Source: Anaerolineae bacterium
GTDB taxonomy: Bacteria > Chloroflexota > Anaerolineae > Promineifilales > Promineifilaceae
Assembly: GCA_019637635.1 (NCBI GenBank)
Contig: JAHBVI010000011.1
Coordinates: 26,164 to 90,163, forward strand
Length of the DNA: 64,000 bases
Direction: 5' to 3'
The notes under the pieces: generated by a model
What the model saw: only the letters and a program-made list of their open reading frames with translations
What the model was told of the DNA's origin: nothing
The model's database searches: none
Position numbers and translations under genes: made by a program
In this document: positions 15,990 through 24,744 of the stretch, piece by piece
Layout: every line of letters starts with the position of its first letter
Position numbering within the stretch: position 1 is the first letter of the stretch

Positions 15990-17648
15990 ATGGCGGCAGC
16001 GACGGCAACAACAGAAACGAAGACAGTCGGGCAAACCATTCTACGCTGGATAAAGGTGGTGGCTGGCTGGCATTTGCTCCTGGCAGTGGGGGGGCTGGTT
16101 GGCCTGGGCTGGCTGTGGGCCGGCGGTGGCGCGGAACGGGTCATCGTGTTCAAAGTGGCGGTGTCGGCGCTGCTGGTGGCGCTCACGGCCGTGACCTCCC
16201 TGGCCGCCGTTGACCTGCTACGCCTGCGCCATCGTGGGCGTGTCCTCTCTCTGGCGGTGAACTATCTGGGTTTCCTTTTTTGCCTCTTTGCCGTCATTCA
16301 CCGCGCCGGGGGTTTCACCGGTTTCAACACGCTGGCCAATAACTTTGGCCGGGCGCTGCCTTTTCTCTTTCTGGCCCTGCTCGGCGTGGCCATCAGCAAT
16401 ATGGGCGAAAACCCCGGCCCTAATCGCAAAGTGGTGGGGCGGGTGGTCACGGCCGTCGGCGGCATCCTCTTTCTCTTTCTGGCCGGACTGGCCACGGCCG
16501 GGCGCGCCCTGTTCGTGGGCCTCACCGATCCCGTTACCCTCCTCCTTTTTGCCGCCTTGTTCCCATTTGCCCTATTTATTTGGGCTATCTGGCGGCAGCC
16601 GGCGGCCACATTGCTGGGCGCTAAAAATGCAGACAACGAGATGCTCATTGGCTGGGCCTTTCTCAGCCCCAACCTGCTGGGATTCCTTGTCTTCATCGCC
16701 GGGCCGCTGCTTTTTTCCTTTTACGTCAGCTTCACCAACTGGGACGCTTTTGGCAATGCCAATTGGGTCGGGCTGAGCAATTACGGCCGTGCCCTCAACC
16801 TCACCATAGCCCCCCTGGCCGACGCCGCCCAACGCGCCAACGAAGTGCTGGACGTGAAAGTGTACGACGAACTGACGCGCATCCAGTTGTTCGGCCGTGC
16901 TTACGTTATTGGCGCCCAGGACAAACTGTTCTGGATCGCCCTGGGCAATACGCTAAAGTTCGTTCTGTTTGCTGTCCCCCTCAGTGTTATTCCGGCTCTC
17001 TTCCTGGCAAACCTGCTCAACAGCAAAGTGCCAGGCATGAAATTTTTCCGCGCCGTTTACTTTCTACCCAGTGTAGCCGCCGTTGTCGGCATTGCCCTGG
17101 TCTGGCAGTTGCTCTTCAACGCCTCGGTCGGCTACATCAACTACTTCATCACCCAGATCACTACTTTTTTGGGCATAGCCGACCCCAAAATTCGCTGGTT
17201 GTCGGCCAGCGACACCGCGCTTTTGGCGGTGGTGATCATGGCTGCCTGGCAGTGGCTGGGCTTTAACACCGTTCTCTTTCTGGCCGGTCTGCAAAGTATC
17301 CCCCGCGTTTTGTATGAAGCCGCCACCGTAGACGGCGCCGGCTCTGGCCGCCAGTTCACCCACATCACCGTGCCCCTGCTGGCGCCCACCACCTTTTTTG
17401 TCATCGTCACCACCACCATCCAGGCGATGCAAATTTTTGAACATATTTTTATTGTGATGGGCACCAACCCCGCCGGGCCGGGCAATTCCACCCTCACCCT
17501 GGTGCTATATCTGTACCAGAAAGGGTTCCAACGTTTTGAGCAAGGGTACGCCTCTTCGCTGGCCTGGATTTTATTTGCCATCATCTTTGCCGCCACCCTG
17601 TTTCAGGTACAGCGGCAGCGTATGAGTGGGTCGGGATATGATGCGTGA
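15990..17648 (+). CDS. ABC sugar permease, MalF type, with long N-terminal membrane extension
   Basis: The 552-residue permease ends in a typical MalF-type core: FLSPNLLGFLVFIAGPLLFSF begins it, and the EAA loop reads EAATVDGAGSGRQFTHITVPLL. The first 220 or so residues add five to six extra hydrophobic spans (for example LLLAVGGLVGLGWLWAGG) not found in ordinary 300-residue partners. The start is the ATG at 15990, which has AGGAGGTGG just upstream; the frame before it is hairpin repeat. The extension may anchor or regulate the importer; its role is unknown. It works with the next gene and the upstream binding protein. Confidence 0.88.
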   Translation: MAAATATTETKTVGQTILRWIKVVAGWHLLLAVGGLVGLGWLWAGGGAERVIVFKVAVSALLVALTAVTSLAAVDLLRLRHRGRVLSLAVNYLGFLFCLFAVIHRAGGFTGFNTLANNFGRALPFLFLALLGVAISNMGENPGPNRKVVGRVVTAVGGILFLFLAGLATAGRALFVGLTDPVTLLLFAALFPFALFIWAIWRQPAATLLGAKNADNEMLIGWAFLSPNLLGFLVFIAGPLLFSFYVSFTNWDAFGNANWVGLSNYGRALNLTIAPLADAAQRANEVLDVKVYDELTRIQLFGRAYVIGAQDKLFWIALGNTLKFVLFAVPLSVIPALFLANLLNSKVPGMKFFRAVYFLPSVAAVVGIALVWQLLFNASVGYINYFITQITTFLGIADPKIRWLSASDTALLAVVIMAAWQWLGFNTVLFLAGLQSIPRVLYEAATVDGAGSGRQFTHITVPLLAPTTFFVIVTTTIQAMQIFEHIFIVMGTNPAGPGNSTLTLVLYLYQKGFQRFEQGYASSLAWILFAIIFAATLFQVQRQRMSGSGYDA

Positions 17649-17692
17649 CCACAGGTCTCACGCATCACACGTCACGCATCACGCATTTTGGG
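17641..17692. repeat. Heptad repeat, unit TCACGCA
   Basis: TCACGCA/TCACACG units lie between the two permease genes, starting at the stop of the first. Confidence 0.7.
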
Positions 17693-17701
17693 GTAATTAT
17701 T

Positions 17702-18910
17702 ATGAACTCCCACAAAGTTAGAACTACTATTAAATACCTGCTCGTTTACGCCATCCTGATATTTTTCGCGGGGATCATGCTCTTTCCCTTTCTCTTTATG
17801 CTCACTACCTCGTTCAAAGAGCCTAAAGATACGTTCAACTACCCGCCACGCCTGCTGCCGCGCACCCAATTGACAACCACATTGGATGGCGAAGAAGTGC
17901 CGCTTTACGATCTGGAAGGGGACGAAGGCCGCAAGGCGTATGCCCTGGTAGAGAGCAATATCCGCATTGGCGTTTACGCCAGCATTGCCAACCCGGAACA
18001 AACCTGGGAACTGCCGCCCATCGAAGCCAAACCTAAAGGCGGCTTCACCAACCAGGAAAAGACGGTTTTCAACGGCGAAGAGATGCTGGTGTATCTGATT
18101 ACGGTAGACGGCCGTGAAATTGAAGTCGTCCAGGTGGGGCAAACGGCGCGCGGCCGTTTTGTAGACCCAGATAATCCACAAAACGAAATCATGGCCAATG
18201 TCCGCCTCAGCCAGCCGATGGAGCAGTTAACGGCCCGGCCCGAAAACTATAGCGATGTGGTCGCCTTGCAGGGCATGGATCGCAGCCTGACCAACACTAT
18301 TCTGGTAACACTTGGCGTGGTGTTGGGCACACTGACCACCTCCGTCCTGGGCGGTTATGCCTTTGCCCGGCTGCGTTTTCCTGGCCGCGATAACCTCTTT
18401 GTCCTCTACCTGGGCACGATGATGATTCCCTTTGTGGTGCTGGTGACGCCCATGTACCAGCTCATGGTTTACATCGGCTGGGTGGATAACATGGTGGCCC
18501 TGATCGTGCCCTGGATTTTCAGCGCCTATGGCACCTTTCTGATGCGCCAATTTTTCCTGACCATCCCCAAAGAGATTGAGGAAGCGGCGGTAATGGATGG
18601 CGCCTCCCGGCTGCAAATTTTGTGGCGCATCTTTGTGCCCGCCAGCACCCCGGCCCTGGCTACGCTGACCACCTTTACCTTTTTATACGCCTGGAACAGC
18701 TTCTTCTGGCCGCTGGTCATCATCAACACCGGCAACACCGCCAACCACGTGCTGACCCTTTCGCTCAATGTGCTGCGCGGCCGCGCCTCAGACAGCCCCA
18801 ACCTGATCCTGGCGGGGGCGGCCATCGCCATTTTGCCACCCATGCTCATCTTCATCTTCGGCCAGCGCTTCTTCGTCGAAAGTGCCACCAGCAGCGGGGT
18901 CAAGGGATAA
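17702..18910 (+). CDS. ABC sugar permease, MalG type, with large extracytoplasmic insert
   Basis: The 402-residue permease has the first span at 10-35 (LLVYAILIFFAGIMLFPFLF) and the usual five further spans after about residue 195. The EAA loop reads EAAVMDGASRLQILWRIFVPAS. Between the first and second spans lies an insert of about 150 residues facing outside, with short beta-rich segments (TTTLDGEEVPLYDLEG, EEMLVYLITVDGREIEV). Ordinary MalG partners have about 280 residues. The ATG at 17702 is preferred since the earlier frame is repeat DNA. It is partner of the upstream permease. Confidence 0.88.
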   Translation: MNSHKVRTTIKYLLVYAILIFFAGIMLFPFLFMLTTSFKEPKDTFNYPPRLLPRTQLTTTLDGEEVPLYDLEGDEGRKAYALVESNIRIGVYASIANPEQTWELPPIEAKPKGGFTNQEKTVFNGEEMLVYLITVDGREIEVVQVGQTARGRFVDPDNPQNEIMANVRLSQPMEQLTARPENYSDVVALQGMDRSLTNTILVTLGVVLGTLTTSVLGGYAFARLRFPGRDNLFVLYLGTMMIPFVVLVTPMYQLMVYIGWVDNMVALIVPWIFSAYGTFLMRQFFLTIPKEIEEAAVMDGASRLQILWRIFVPASTPALATLTTFTFLYAWNSFFWPLVIINTGNTANHVLTLSLNVLRGRASDSPNLILAGAAIAILPPMLIFIFGQRFFVESATSSGVKG

Positions 18911-18921
18911 AAGAAAAAAAC

Positions 18922-18998
18922 GGACGCGGATAAACGCCGGTGACGCGGATTAAATATATTATCTTTTTATCTGCGCCATCCGCGTTAATCTGCGTCCC
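18922..18998. repeat. Inverted repeat of the GACGCGGAT family
   Basis: GGACGCGGATAAACGC and GACGCGGATTAA face ATCCGCGTTAATCTGCGTCC. A related stretch is translated inside the membrane protein at about 30775-30812. Confidence 0.75.
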
Positions 18999-19012
18999 AT
19001 TTACAAGGATAG

Positions 19013-19810
19013 ATGATGACTACACCAACCCGCCTCTACGATGCCTACATCTTTGACCTGGACGGCACGGTGTATCTGGGGGAAACGCTGCTGCCGACGG
19101 CCGGGGAAACGATTATCTGGCTGCGGGAACGAGGCAAACGCACCGTTTTCCTCTCCAACAATCCCACCCAAACCCGCGAACAGTATGCCCACAAGCTGAC
19201 CCATCTCGGCCTGCCCACCCCGGCGGAGGATGTGATCAACTCCTCGCTGGTGATGGTGAATTATTTACGCCAGACGATGCCGGGGGCACGGCCGTATGTC
19301 GTCGGCGAATCGTCGTTGTGCCAGGAGTTGGCACGGGGCGGCTTCCAATTGGCCCAGACCGCCGCGGAAACAGACGTGGTCATCGCCAGCTTCGACCGCA
19401 CCTTCACCTACCACAAGCTGCAAGTCGCCTTCGACGCCATTCGCCGTGGGGCGCGTTTTGTGGCTACCAACGCCGACCGCTACTGCCCCGTGCCCGGCGG
19501 CGGCGAACCGGACGCGGCGGCCATCATTGCCGCCATTGAAGCCTGCACCAATACGCAGGTAGAAGCTGTCGTCGGCAAACCGTCCCGGTATATGGCCGAA
19601 ACCATTCTACAACTGGTGGGTCTGCCACCATCCCACTGCCTGATGACCGGCGACCGGCTGGAAACGGACGTGCGCATGGGGCTGGAAGCGGGCATGGCCG
19701 CCGCCCTCACCCTGACGGGGGCCACTACCGAAGCGGATTTGGCGGCAACGGCCGTGACCCCCACCTACATCTTGCGGCAATTGGCGGATTTGATACCGGA
19801 GGGATATTGA
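19013..19810 (+). CDS. HAD-superfamily phosphatase, NagD/phosphoglycolate type
   Basis: The 265-residue protein shows the HAD nucleophile motif FDLDGTVYLG, motif II FLSNNPTQT, a type IIA cap in the middle and the late KPSRYMAETIL plus MTGDRLETDVRMGLEAGM acidic pair. This is the NagD/4-nitrophenyl phosphatase branch, which dephosphorylates small sugar or polyol phosphates such as glycerol phosphate or phosphoglycolate. Two ATGs in tandem (19013, 19016) follow a weak AAGGATAG ribosome site. It sits between the sugar importer and a glycerol-kinase-like enzyme. Confidence 0.88.
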   Translation: MMTTPTRLYDAYIFDLDGTVYLGETLLPTAGETIIWLRERGKRTVFLSNNPTQTREQYAHKLTHLGLPTPAEDVINSSLVMVNYLRQTMPGARPYVVGESSLCQELARGGFQLAQTAAETDVVIASFDRTFTYHKLQVAFDAIRRGARFVATNADRYCPVPGGGEPDAAAIIAAIEACTNTQVEAVVGKPSRYMAETILQLVGLPPSHCLMTGDRLETDVRMGLEAGMAAALTLTGATTEADLAATAVTPTYILRQLADLIPEGY

Positions 19811-19866
19811 GTAATTGAGTAATTGAGTAATTGAGTAATTACCCAATTACCCAATCACCCAATCAC
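19806..19866. repeat. Octamer repeat, unit GAGTAATT, with inverted arm
   Basis: Four GAGTAATT octamers are followed by ACCCAATT/ACCCAATC octamers in inverse sense. The period is eight here, unlike the seven seen elsewhere. The left end touches the HAD stop. Confidence 0.8.
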
Positions 19867-19874
19867 TTCTTCAC

Positions 19875-21386
19875 ATGACAAAACCATTCCTCCTGGGCAT
19901 AGACCAGGGCACCAGCGGCAGTAAGGCCGTGATTATAGATGGCGAGGGACGGGTATGCGGTTTTGGCGCACGGCCGTTGGCCCGCCTGCATCCCCAACCA
20001 GACTGGGTAGAACAGGAACCGGCAGTCGTCGTGGCCGGGGTGCAGGCAGCCGTTGCCGACGCCCTGGCGCAGGCCGGTTGCCACCCGGCGGAGCTTGCCG
20101 CCTGCGGCATTGCCAGCCAGCGCAATACCGAATTTGTGTGGGACAGCAGAGACGGCCGTACCCTGAGCAACGCCATCACCTGGCAAGATTTACGCACCCT
20201 CCCCCTGCTGGCCGAACTACAAGAGCAGCCCTGGGCCGGCGAGCTGCGCCACCGGCTGGGCTATGCCCCCGGCCCCTACATGAGCGCCCTGCATCTGGCC
20301 TGGCGGCTGCGGCACGACCCGGCCGTGCGCGAAGCCGCCCACTCTGGCAATCTGCGCGTCGGCCTATCCGCTGCCTGGCTGATGCAGGCCATGGGCCAGC
20401 CCGCCGGGCACTTTATGGATCGCTCGCTGGCGCAGGCCACCGGTCTATACGACTTTCGCCAGCACGATTATTGGGATGCCTGGCTGGACTGGATCGGCAT
20501 CTCCCGCCGCAGTTTGCCCCAGGTAACGCCCACCGTGCATGAGTATGGCGCGCTCACGTTGACCGGGGCAGACGGCCGTACCACCGCTGTGCCCGTCCTG
20601 GCCATGATTGGCGACCAACAGGCCGCCCTGTTTGGGCACGGCTGCCGCCAACCCGGACAGGCAGAATGTACACACGGCACCTCTTCCTATTTGAAAGTGT
20701 TTGTGGGCGCGGAACCACCCGACGTGGCCGGGGTGAACAATTATTACGCCTGGGAACTGCACGGCCGTCAGCACTATTACCTGGAAGCGCCCACCACCGT
20801 CAACGGCGCGGCGCTGCGCTGGCTGCGTGACAATCTGCAACTGTTCGCCCACTACAACGAACTGGATGCATTGGCCGGGCAGGTAACAGACAGCGGTGGG
20901 CTGCTGTTTGTGCCCGCCTTCACCGGTCTCAACGCCCCCTTTGATGACGCCCAGACACGTGGCACGATGCTGGGGCTGACCCTGGGGCATCACAAAGCGC
21001 ATATCGCCCGCGCCTTTTTGGAATCCATTGGCTGCCAGATGCGGCTGATCCTGGCGGAAATTGAGCGGCACACGGCCGTGCGCGTGCCCGAACTGCGTGT
21101 CGGCGGCGGCGTGTCGGCCAGCAACCTGGCCTGCCAGCTTCAGGCCGACATCACCGGCATCCCGGTGCTGCGCCCCACCTTCACGGAAACAACCGCCTGG
21201 GCCGCGGCGCTGTTGGCCGGGTTGGGCGCGGGTGTGTGGTTAGAGGAAACGGCCGTGCCCCTGCCCTCCCCGGCCCACACCCGCTTTGAACCGCAGATGG
21301 AAGAGACGGCCGTGCAAGCCCTCTACCAACGCTGGCAGCAGGCGGTAGGGCTGATGCGGGAATGGGCGGTAATCCGTAATCCGTAA
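19875..21386 (+). CDS. FGGY carbohydrate kinase, glycerol-kinase-like
   Basis: The 503-residue kinase has the ATP-fold opening LLGIDQGTSGSKAVI, the segment GIASQRNTEFVWD followed by NAITWQDLRT, a central GDQQAALFGHGC and HGTSSYL, and the late GGGVSASNLACQLQADI. These match glycerol kinase more closely than xylulokinase, though the substrate is not certain. It should phosphorylate glycerol or a related polyol in the cytoplasm. Its last six residues (AVIRNP) are encoded by the TAATCCG heptad repeat; cytidylate kinase at 54.5 kb ends with the same six. It lies directly before the beta-galactosidase. Confidence 0.85.
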   Translation: MTKPFLLGIDQGTSGSKAVIIDGEGRVCGFGARPLARLHPQPDWVEQEPAVVVAGVQAAVADALAQAGCHPAELAACGIASQRNTEFVWDSRDGRTLSNAITWQDLRTLPLLAELQEQPWAGELRHRLGYAPGPYMSALHLAWRLRHDPAVREAAHSGNLRVGLSAAWLMQAMGQPAGHFMDRSLAQATGLYDFRQHDYWDAWLDWIGISRRSLPQVTPTVHEYGALTLTGADGRTTAVPVLAMIGDQQAALFGHGCRQPGQAECTHGTSSYLKVFVGAEPPDVAGVNNYYAWELHGRQHYYLEAPTTVNGAALRWLRDNLQLFAHYNELDALAGQVTDSGGLLFVPAFTGLNAPFDDAQTRGTMLGLTLGHHKAHIARAFLESIGCQMRLILAEIERHTAVRVPELRVGGGVSASNLACQLQADITGIPVLRPTFTETTAWAAALLAGLGAGVWLEETAVPLPSPAHTRFEPQMEETAVQALYQRWQQAVGLMREWAVIRNP

Positions 21387-21571
21387 CCCGTAATCCGTGA
21401 GCAGTGAGCAGTGAGCGAGCGGTGAGCCGTCCTGAAAAGACGCACCACAGAGACACAGAGGCACGGAGTTTTCTCTGATCAAGACCTTCTGTGTCTCTAT
21501 GCTTCTGTGATTTTTTCAGCAATCTCATCGGCAAACAGTAATTGGTTATCGGTTTACCGATTACTGTTCAC
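21372..21571. repeat. Composite repeat spacer before the beta-galactosidase
   Basis: TAATCCG heptads run through the kinase stop. Next come CCACAGAGACACAGAGGCAC and its partial inverse TTCTGTGTCTCTATGCTTCTG (21437-21512), then TACCGATTACTG-type units. No gene is seen in it. Confidence 0.75.
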
Positions 21572-21580
21572 GAGGTACTT

Positions 21581-23563
21581 ATGAGGTTTGGTGTTTGTTA
21601 TTACCCTGAACAATGGCCGGAGGCGCGGTGGGCCACCGATGCCCGGATGATGCGCGCAGCCGGGTTGGAGATGGTGCGCATCGCCGAGTTTGCCTGGGCG
21701 AAGATGGAACCGGCCGACGGCCGTTATGACTGGGACTGGCTGGACAAGGCGATAGAAGCGCTGGCCGCCGCCGGGCTGGATGTCATTCTGGGCACACCCA
21801 CCGCCGCGCCGCCTGCCTGGCTCAGCCATGCCCACCCGGACGTTTTGCGCCTGGACGCGAACGGCCGTGCCCGCCAGCATGGCACCCGCCGCCACGTCTG
21901 CCCCAACAGCCCCACCTACCGCCGCTACAGCCGCCGTATCGTCCAGGCCATGGTGCAGCGGTACGGCCGTGAACCGGGCATCATTGGCTGGCAGATTGAT
22001 AACGAGTTTGGCGGCGGCAAATCCGGCCGTTGTTACTGCCCCCACTGCACCGCCGCCTTCCGGGAGTGGCTGCAAACGCGATATGGGGACATCGCCGCCC
22101 TCAACGACGCCTGGGGCGCGGTTTTCTGGTCCCAAACCTACAGCGATTGGGCCGAAATCATGCCGCCCGACGACCGCATTGACAAGAAAAACCCCGGCCA
22201 CCTGCTCGATTACTACCGCTTTTGCTCGGACAGCATCGTCGCCTACCAGCAGGAGCAGGTGGAGATCATCCGCAGCGGCGCGCCAGGCCGCTTTGTCACC
22301 CACAACTTTATGGGGCTGTTCCGTGACCTGAACCAGTTTGATCTGGCCGCGCCGCTTGATTTTGTCACCTGGGACAATTACCCCACCGGCAACCCAGAGC
22401 GGTGGCACGGCCGTCTACAACCACCCGCTGAACAGGAAGAATCTATTGACTATGCGTATGACGTTGGCGACCCGATCATCACCGGTATGGCCCATGATCT
22501 GATGGCGGGGTTAAGACAACGGCCGTTCTGGATCATGGAGCAGCAGTGCGGGCACATCAATTGGGGCGCGTTGAATCCTGGCATTCGCCCCGGCACGGTG
22601 CGCTTGTGGTGCTGGCACGCCCTGGCGCATGGCGCGGACGCCATCCTCTTTTTCCGCTGGCGCGCCAGCCTGTTTGCCCAGGAACAGTATCACTCCGGCC
22701 TGCTGCGGCACGACGGCCGTGCCGACGTGGGTCTGGCCGATTTACACACGCTGGTGGCCGAACAGGCACAGATGCGGCAGCTAACCGCCCATCCCGTGCA
22801 GACCGAAGTTGCCATTGTCTGCCAGTATGACGACCTGTGGGCGCTGCAAGAGCAGCCGCACCGCGCCGACTTTGATTACTGGCGGCATAGTTACGCCTTT
22901 TACCACGCGCTGCAACGCCTGGGCATTCCGGCCGCTTTTGTGCCGGTTACGGCCGATTTGTCCGCTTACAAACTGATCATCGCGCCCACATTGCACCTGG
23001 TGACGCCGGAAATAGCAGCCGCTTTGCAGCAGTATGTGAACACGGGCGGCCATTTGCTGTTGGGGGTGCGCTCCGGCTTTAAGACGGGCAGCAATTTGGT
23101 GACGGACGCGCCGCTGCCCGGCCTGCTGCGGGAACTGGCAGGTCTCACCGTCACGGACTGGCAGGCGCTGCCGCTGACGGCGGGCTGGGAACTGCACAGC
23201 GAGCTGCCCGGTCTGGAAGGTCCGGCCACGTATTGGGTGGAGTCGTTGCAGGCGGACACGGCCGTGCCCCTGGCGCACTATGACAATGGAGCAACGGCTA
23301 TTGCGGAAAACAGCGTGGGGAACGGCCGTGTGACCACCCTCGGTTTTTACCCCTCACCGGCGCAGGCAACGGCCGTGCTGCGCCACCTGCTCGCTCAAAA
23401 CCACATCACCCCTCTGGCCGAAAATCTGCCGCCGGGCATGGTTGCCGCCCGGCGCGGGCCGGTGACAATCCTGCTCAATTTTGCGGAACGGCCGTTACCC
23501 GCCACCATCAACGGCCAGCCAGTGGAAGTGGCCGCACGCAACATCGTATTGGTGGGGCGATGA
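21581..23563 (+). CDS. Beta-galactosidase, glycoside hydrolase family 42
   Basis: The 660-residue enzyme opens with FGVCYYPEQWPEARW and carries the acid/base Glu in WQIDNEFGGG (about residue 142) and the nucleophile Glu in WIMEQQCGHINW (about residue 320), matching GH42 spacing. The trimerisation and C-terminal beta domains fill the rest; total length is normal. CYCPHCTAAF suggests the usual Cys metal site. It has no signal peptide, so it acts on imported beta-galactosides. The ATG at 21581 follows GAGG at suitable distance. It is the last gene of the sugar locus, so the importer's cargo is probably a beta-galactoside. Confidence 0.93.
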   Translation: MRFGVCYYPEQWPEARWATDARMMRAAGLEMVRIAEFAWAKMEPADGRYDWDWLDKAIEALAAAGLDVILGTPTAAPPAWLSHAHPDVLRLDANGRARQHGTRRHVCPNSPTYRRYSRRIVQAMVQRYGREPGIIGWQIDNEFGGGKSGRCYCPHCTAAFREWLQTRYGDIAALNDAWGAVFWSQTYSDWAEIMPPDDRIDKKNPGHLLDYYRFCSDSIVAYQQEQVEIIRSGAPGRFVTHNFMGLFRDLNQFDLAAPLDFVTWDNYPTGNPERWHGRLQPPAEQEESIDYAYDVGDPIITGMAHDLMAGLRQRPFWIMEQQCGHINWGALNPGIRPGTVRLWCWHALAHGADAILFFRWRASLFAQEQYHSGLLRHDGRADVGLADLHTLVAEQAQMRQLTAHPVQTEVAIVCQYDDLWALQEQPHRADFDYWRHSYAFYHALQRLGIPAAFVPVTADLSAYKLIIAPTLHLVTPEIAAALQQYVNTGGHLLLGVRSGFKTGSNLVTDAPLPGLLRELAGLTVTDWQALPLTAGWELHSELPGLEGPATYWVESLQADTAVPLAHYDNGATAIAENSVGNGRVTTLGFYPSPAQATAVLRHLLAQNHITPLAENLPPGMVAARRGPVTILLNFAERPLPATINGQPVEVAARNIVLVGR

Positions 23564-23643
23564 TCCGTCATCCGTCATCCGTAATCGGTTCACGGTTCAC
23601 GGTTCACGGTTTACGGTTTACGGTTTACGGTTTACGGTTCACG
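23562..23643. repeat. Heptad repeat, units CCGTCAT and GTTCACG
   Basis: CCGTCAT units are followed by about eight GTTCACG/GTTTACG heptamers. It lies between convergent GH42 and azlD genes. Confidence 0.85.
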
Positions 23644-23659
23644 CTATCCCCCCAACCCC

Positions 23660-23962
23660 TCACAACAGCCACAGCACAACCATCCCTACCACAATCGTCC
23701 ACAGCACATTTTTGGTGCGCCAGGCGACGAAGATGGCCAGCAGACCGGCCAGGAGACGGCCGTTCGCCAACGACACATCCACGCCCCCCGTCGGCATGAT
23801 CAATTCCGGCAGGATAATGGCCGACAGCACCGCCACCGGCACAAATTTCAACGCCTGCCGCACCGCCGGGCTGAGTTCCAGCCGCTCCAACAACAAAACC
23901 GGCGCCAGCCGAATCCCATACGTGATGACGCCCATGCCGATGATTGTTAACCAGGTGATCAT
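23660..23962 (-). CDS. AzlD-family small subunit of a branched-chain amino acid exporter
   Basis: The 100-residue membrane protein has three to four spans and the family segment YGIRLAPVLLLERLELSPAVRQALKFVPVAVLSAIILP (residues 16-52). AzlD pairs with AzlC to export branched-chain amino acids or their analogues. The azlC gene lies just upstream on the same strand, separated by a heptad-repeat hairpin. Confidence 0.88.
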   Translation of the reverse strand: MITWLTIIGMGVITYGIRLAPVLLLERLELSPAVRQALKFVPVAVLSAIILPELIMPTGGVDVSLANGRLLAGLLAIFVAWRTKNVLWTIVVGMVVLWLL

Positions 23963-23964
23963 AT

Positions 23965-24034
23965 TTTCGGTAATCGGTAATCGGTGAACGGTAATCGGTG
24001 GTTTACTGATAACCGATTACCGTTCACCGATTAC
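23965..24034. repeat. Heptad repeat, unit GGTAATC
   Basis: GGTAATC/GGTGAAC units face GATTACC units. It separates the two subunit genes of one transporter. Confidence 0.85.
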
Positions 24035-24744
24035 TGCTTCTCCATCCACACCCCCACCCCAATGCCCGCCAGCCCGGCGAGTACCAGCCCCAGGTTATAG
24101 GGCAGGTTGTGGGCTAACACGGCCGTGACCCCCGCCACCACCGCCGCCGCCAGCATGGGGCGCGTGGTCAACAGAGGCACCACGATGCCAATAAAGGTCA
24201 ACGCCAGGGCAAAATCCAGCCCCCAACTGGCCGGGATTTCCGCGCCCAAAAAGACGCCAACGGCCGTACTCGCCTGCCACGTTAGCCATAACATCAGCCC
24301 GGCGCCCAGGAAAAACCAATGTTTATGGGTAAGGGGCGTTTGTTGGTCGGCGTAGTGAACGGCCGTGGTCGCATACGCCTCGTCGGTGAGCAAATAGGCC
24401 AGCAAAAACCGCCAACCACGTGACAAATGCTGCAAATCAGGGCCAAGCTGGGCGCTGTATAACACGTGGCGCACATTCACCACAAACGTCGTCAGCCACA
24501 GCACCGGCAGCGGCGCTCCCTTGCCCATCAGTTCTGCGCCGATAAACTGCGCCGAACCGGCAAACACAATGGCCGACATGGCCTGCGCCTGCGCCGGCGT
24601 CAGCCCGGCCGCCAGGGCCACCACGCCATAAATCAGCCCAAACGGAATCACGCCCAACGCAATGGGCAGTTGAGACTTAACGCCCGCCCACCATTCAGCC
24701 TGGCGGCCTGGCCCCCCTGCGGAAATGGCTTGCTCTTGCATCAC
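24031..24744 (-). CDS. AzlC-family large subunit of a branched-chain amino acid exporter
   Basis: The 237-residue integral membrane protein carries the AzlC opening QLPIALGVIPFGLIYGVVA, the FAGSAQFIGAELM segment near residue 65 and NVRHVLYSAQLGPDL near 92. With AzlD it should export branched-chain amino acids. Its start overlaps the stop of the upstream decarboxylase gene by four bases, so the two are coupled. That suggests export or balance linked to amino acid breakdown. Confidence 0.9.
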   Translation of the reverse strand: MMQEQAISAGGPGRQAEWWAGVKSQLPIALGVIPFGLIYGVVALAAGLTPAQAQAMSAIVFAGSAQFIGAELMGKGAPLPVLWLTTFVVNVRHVLYSAQLGPDLQHLSRGWRFLLAYLLTDEAYATTAVHYADQQTPLTHKHWFFLGAGLMLWLTWQASTAVGVFLGAEIPASWGLDFALALTFIGIVVPLLTTRPMLAAAVVAGVTAVLAHNLPYNLGLVLAGLAGIGVGVWMEKQ

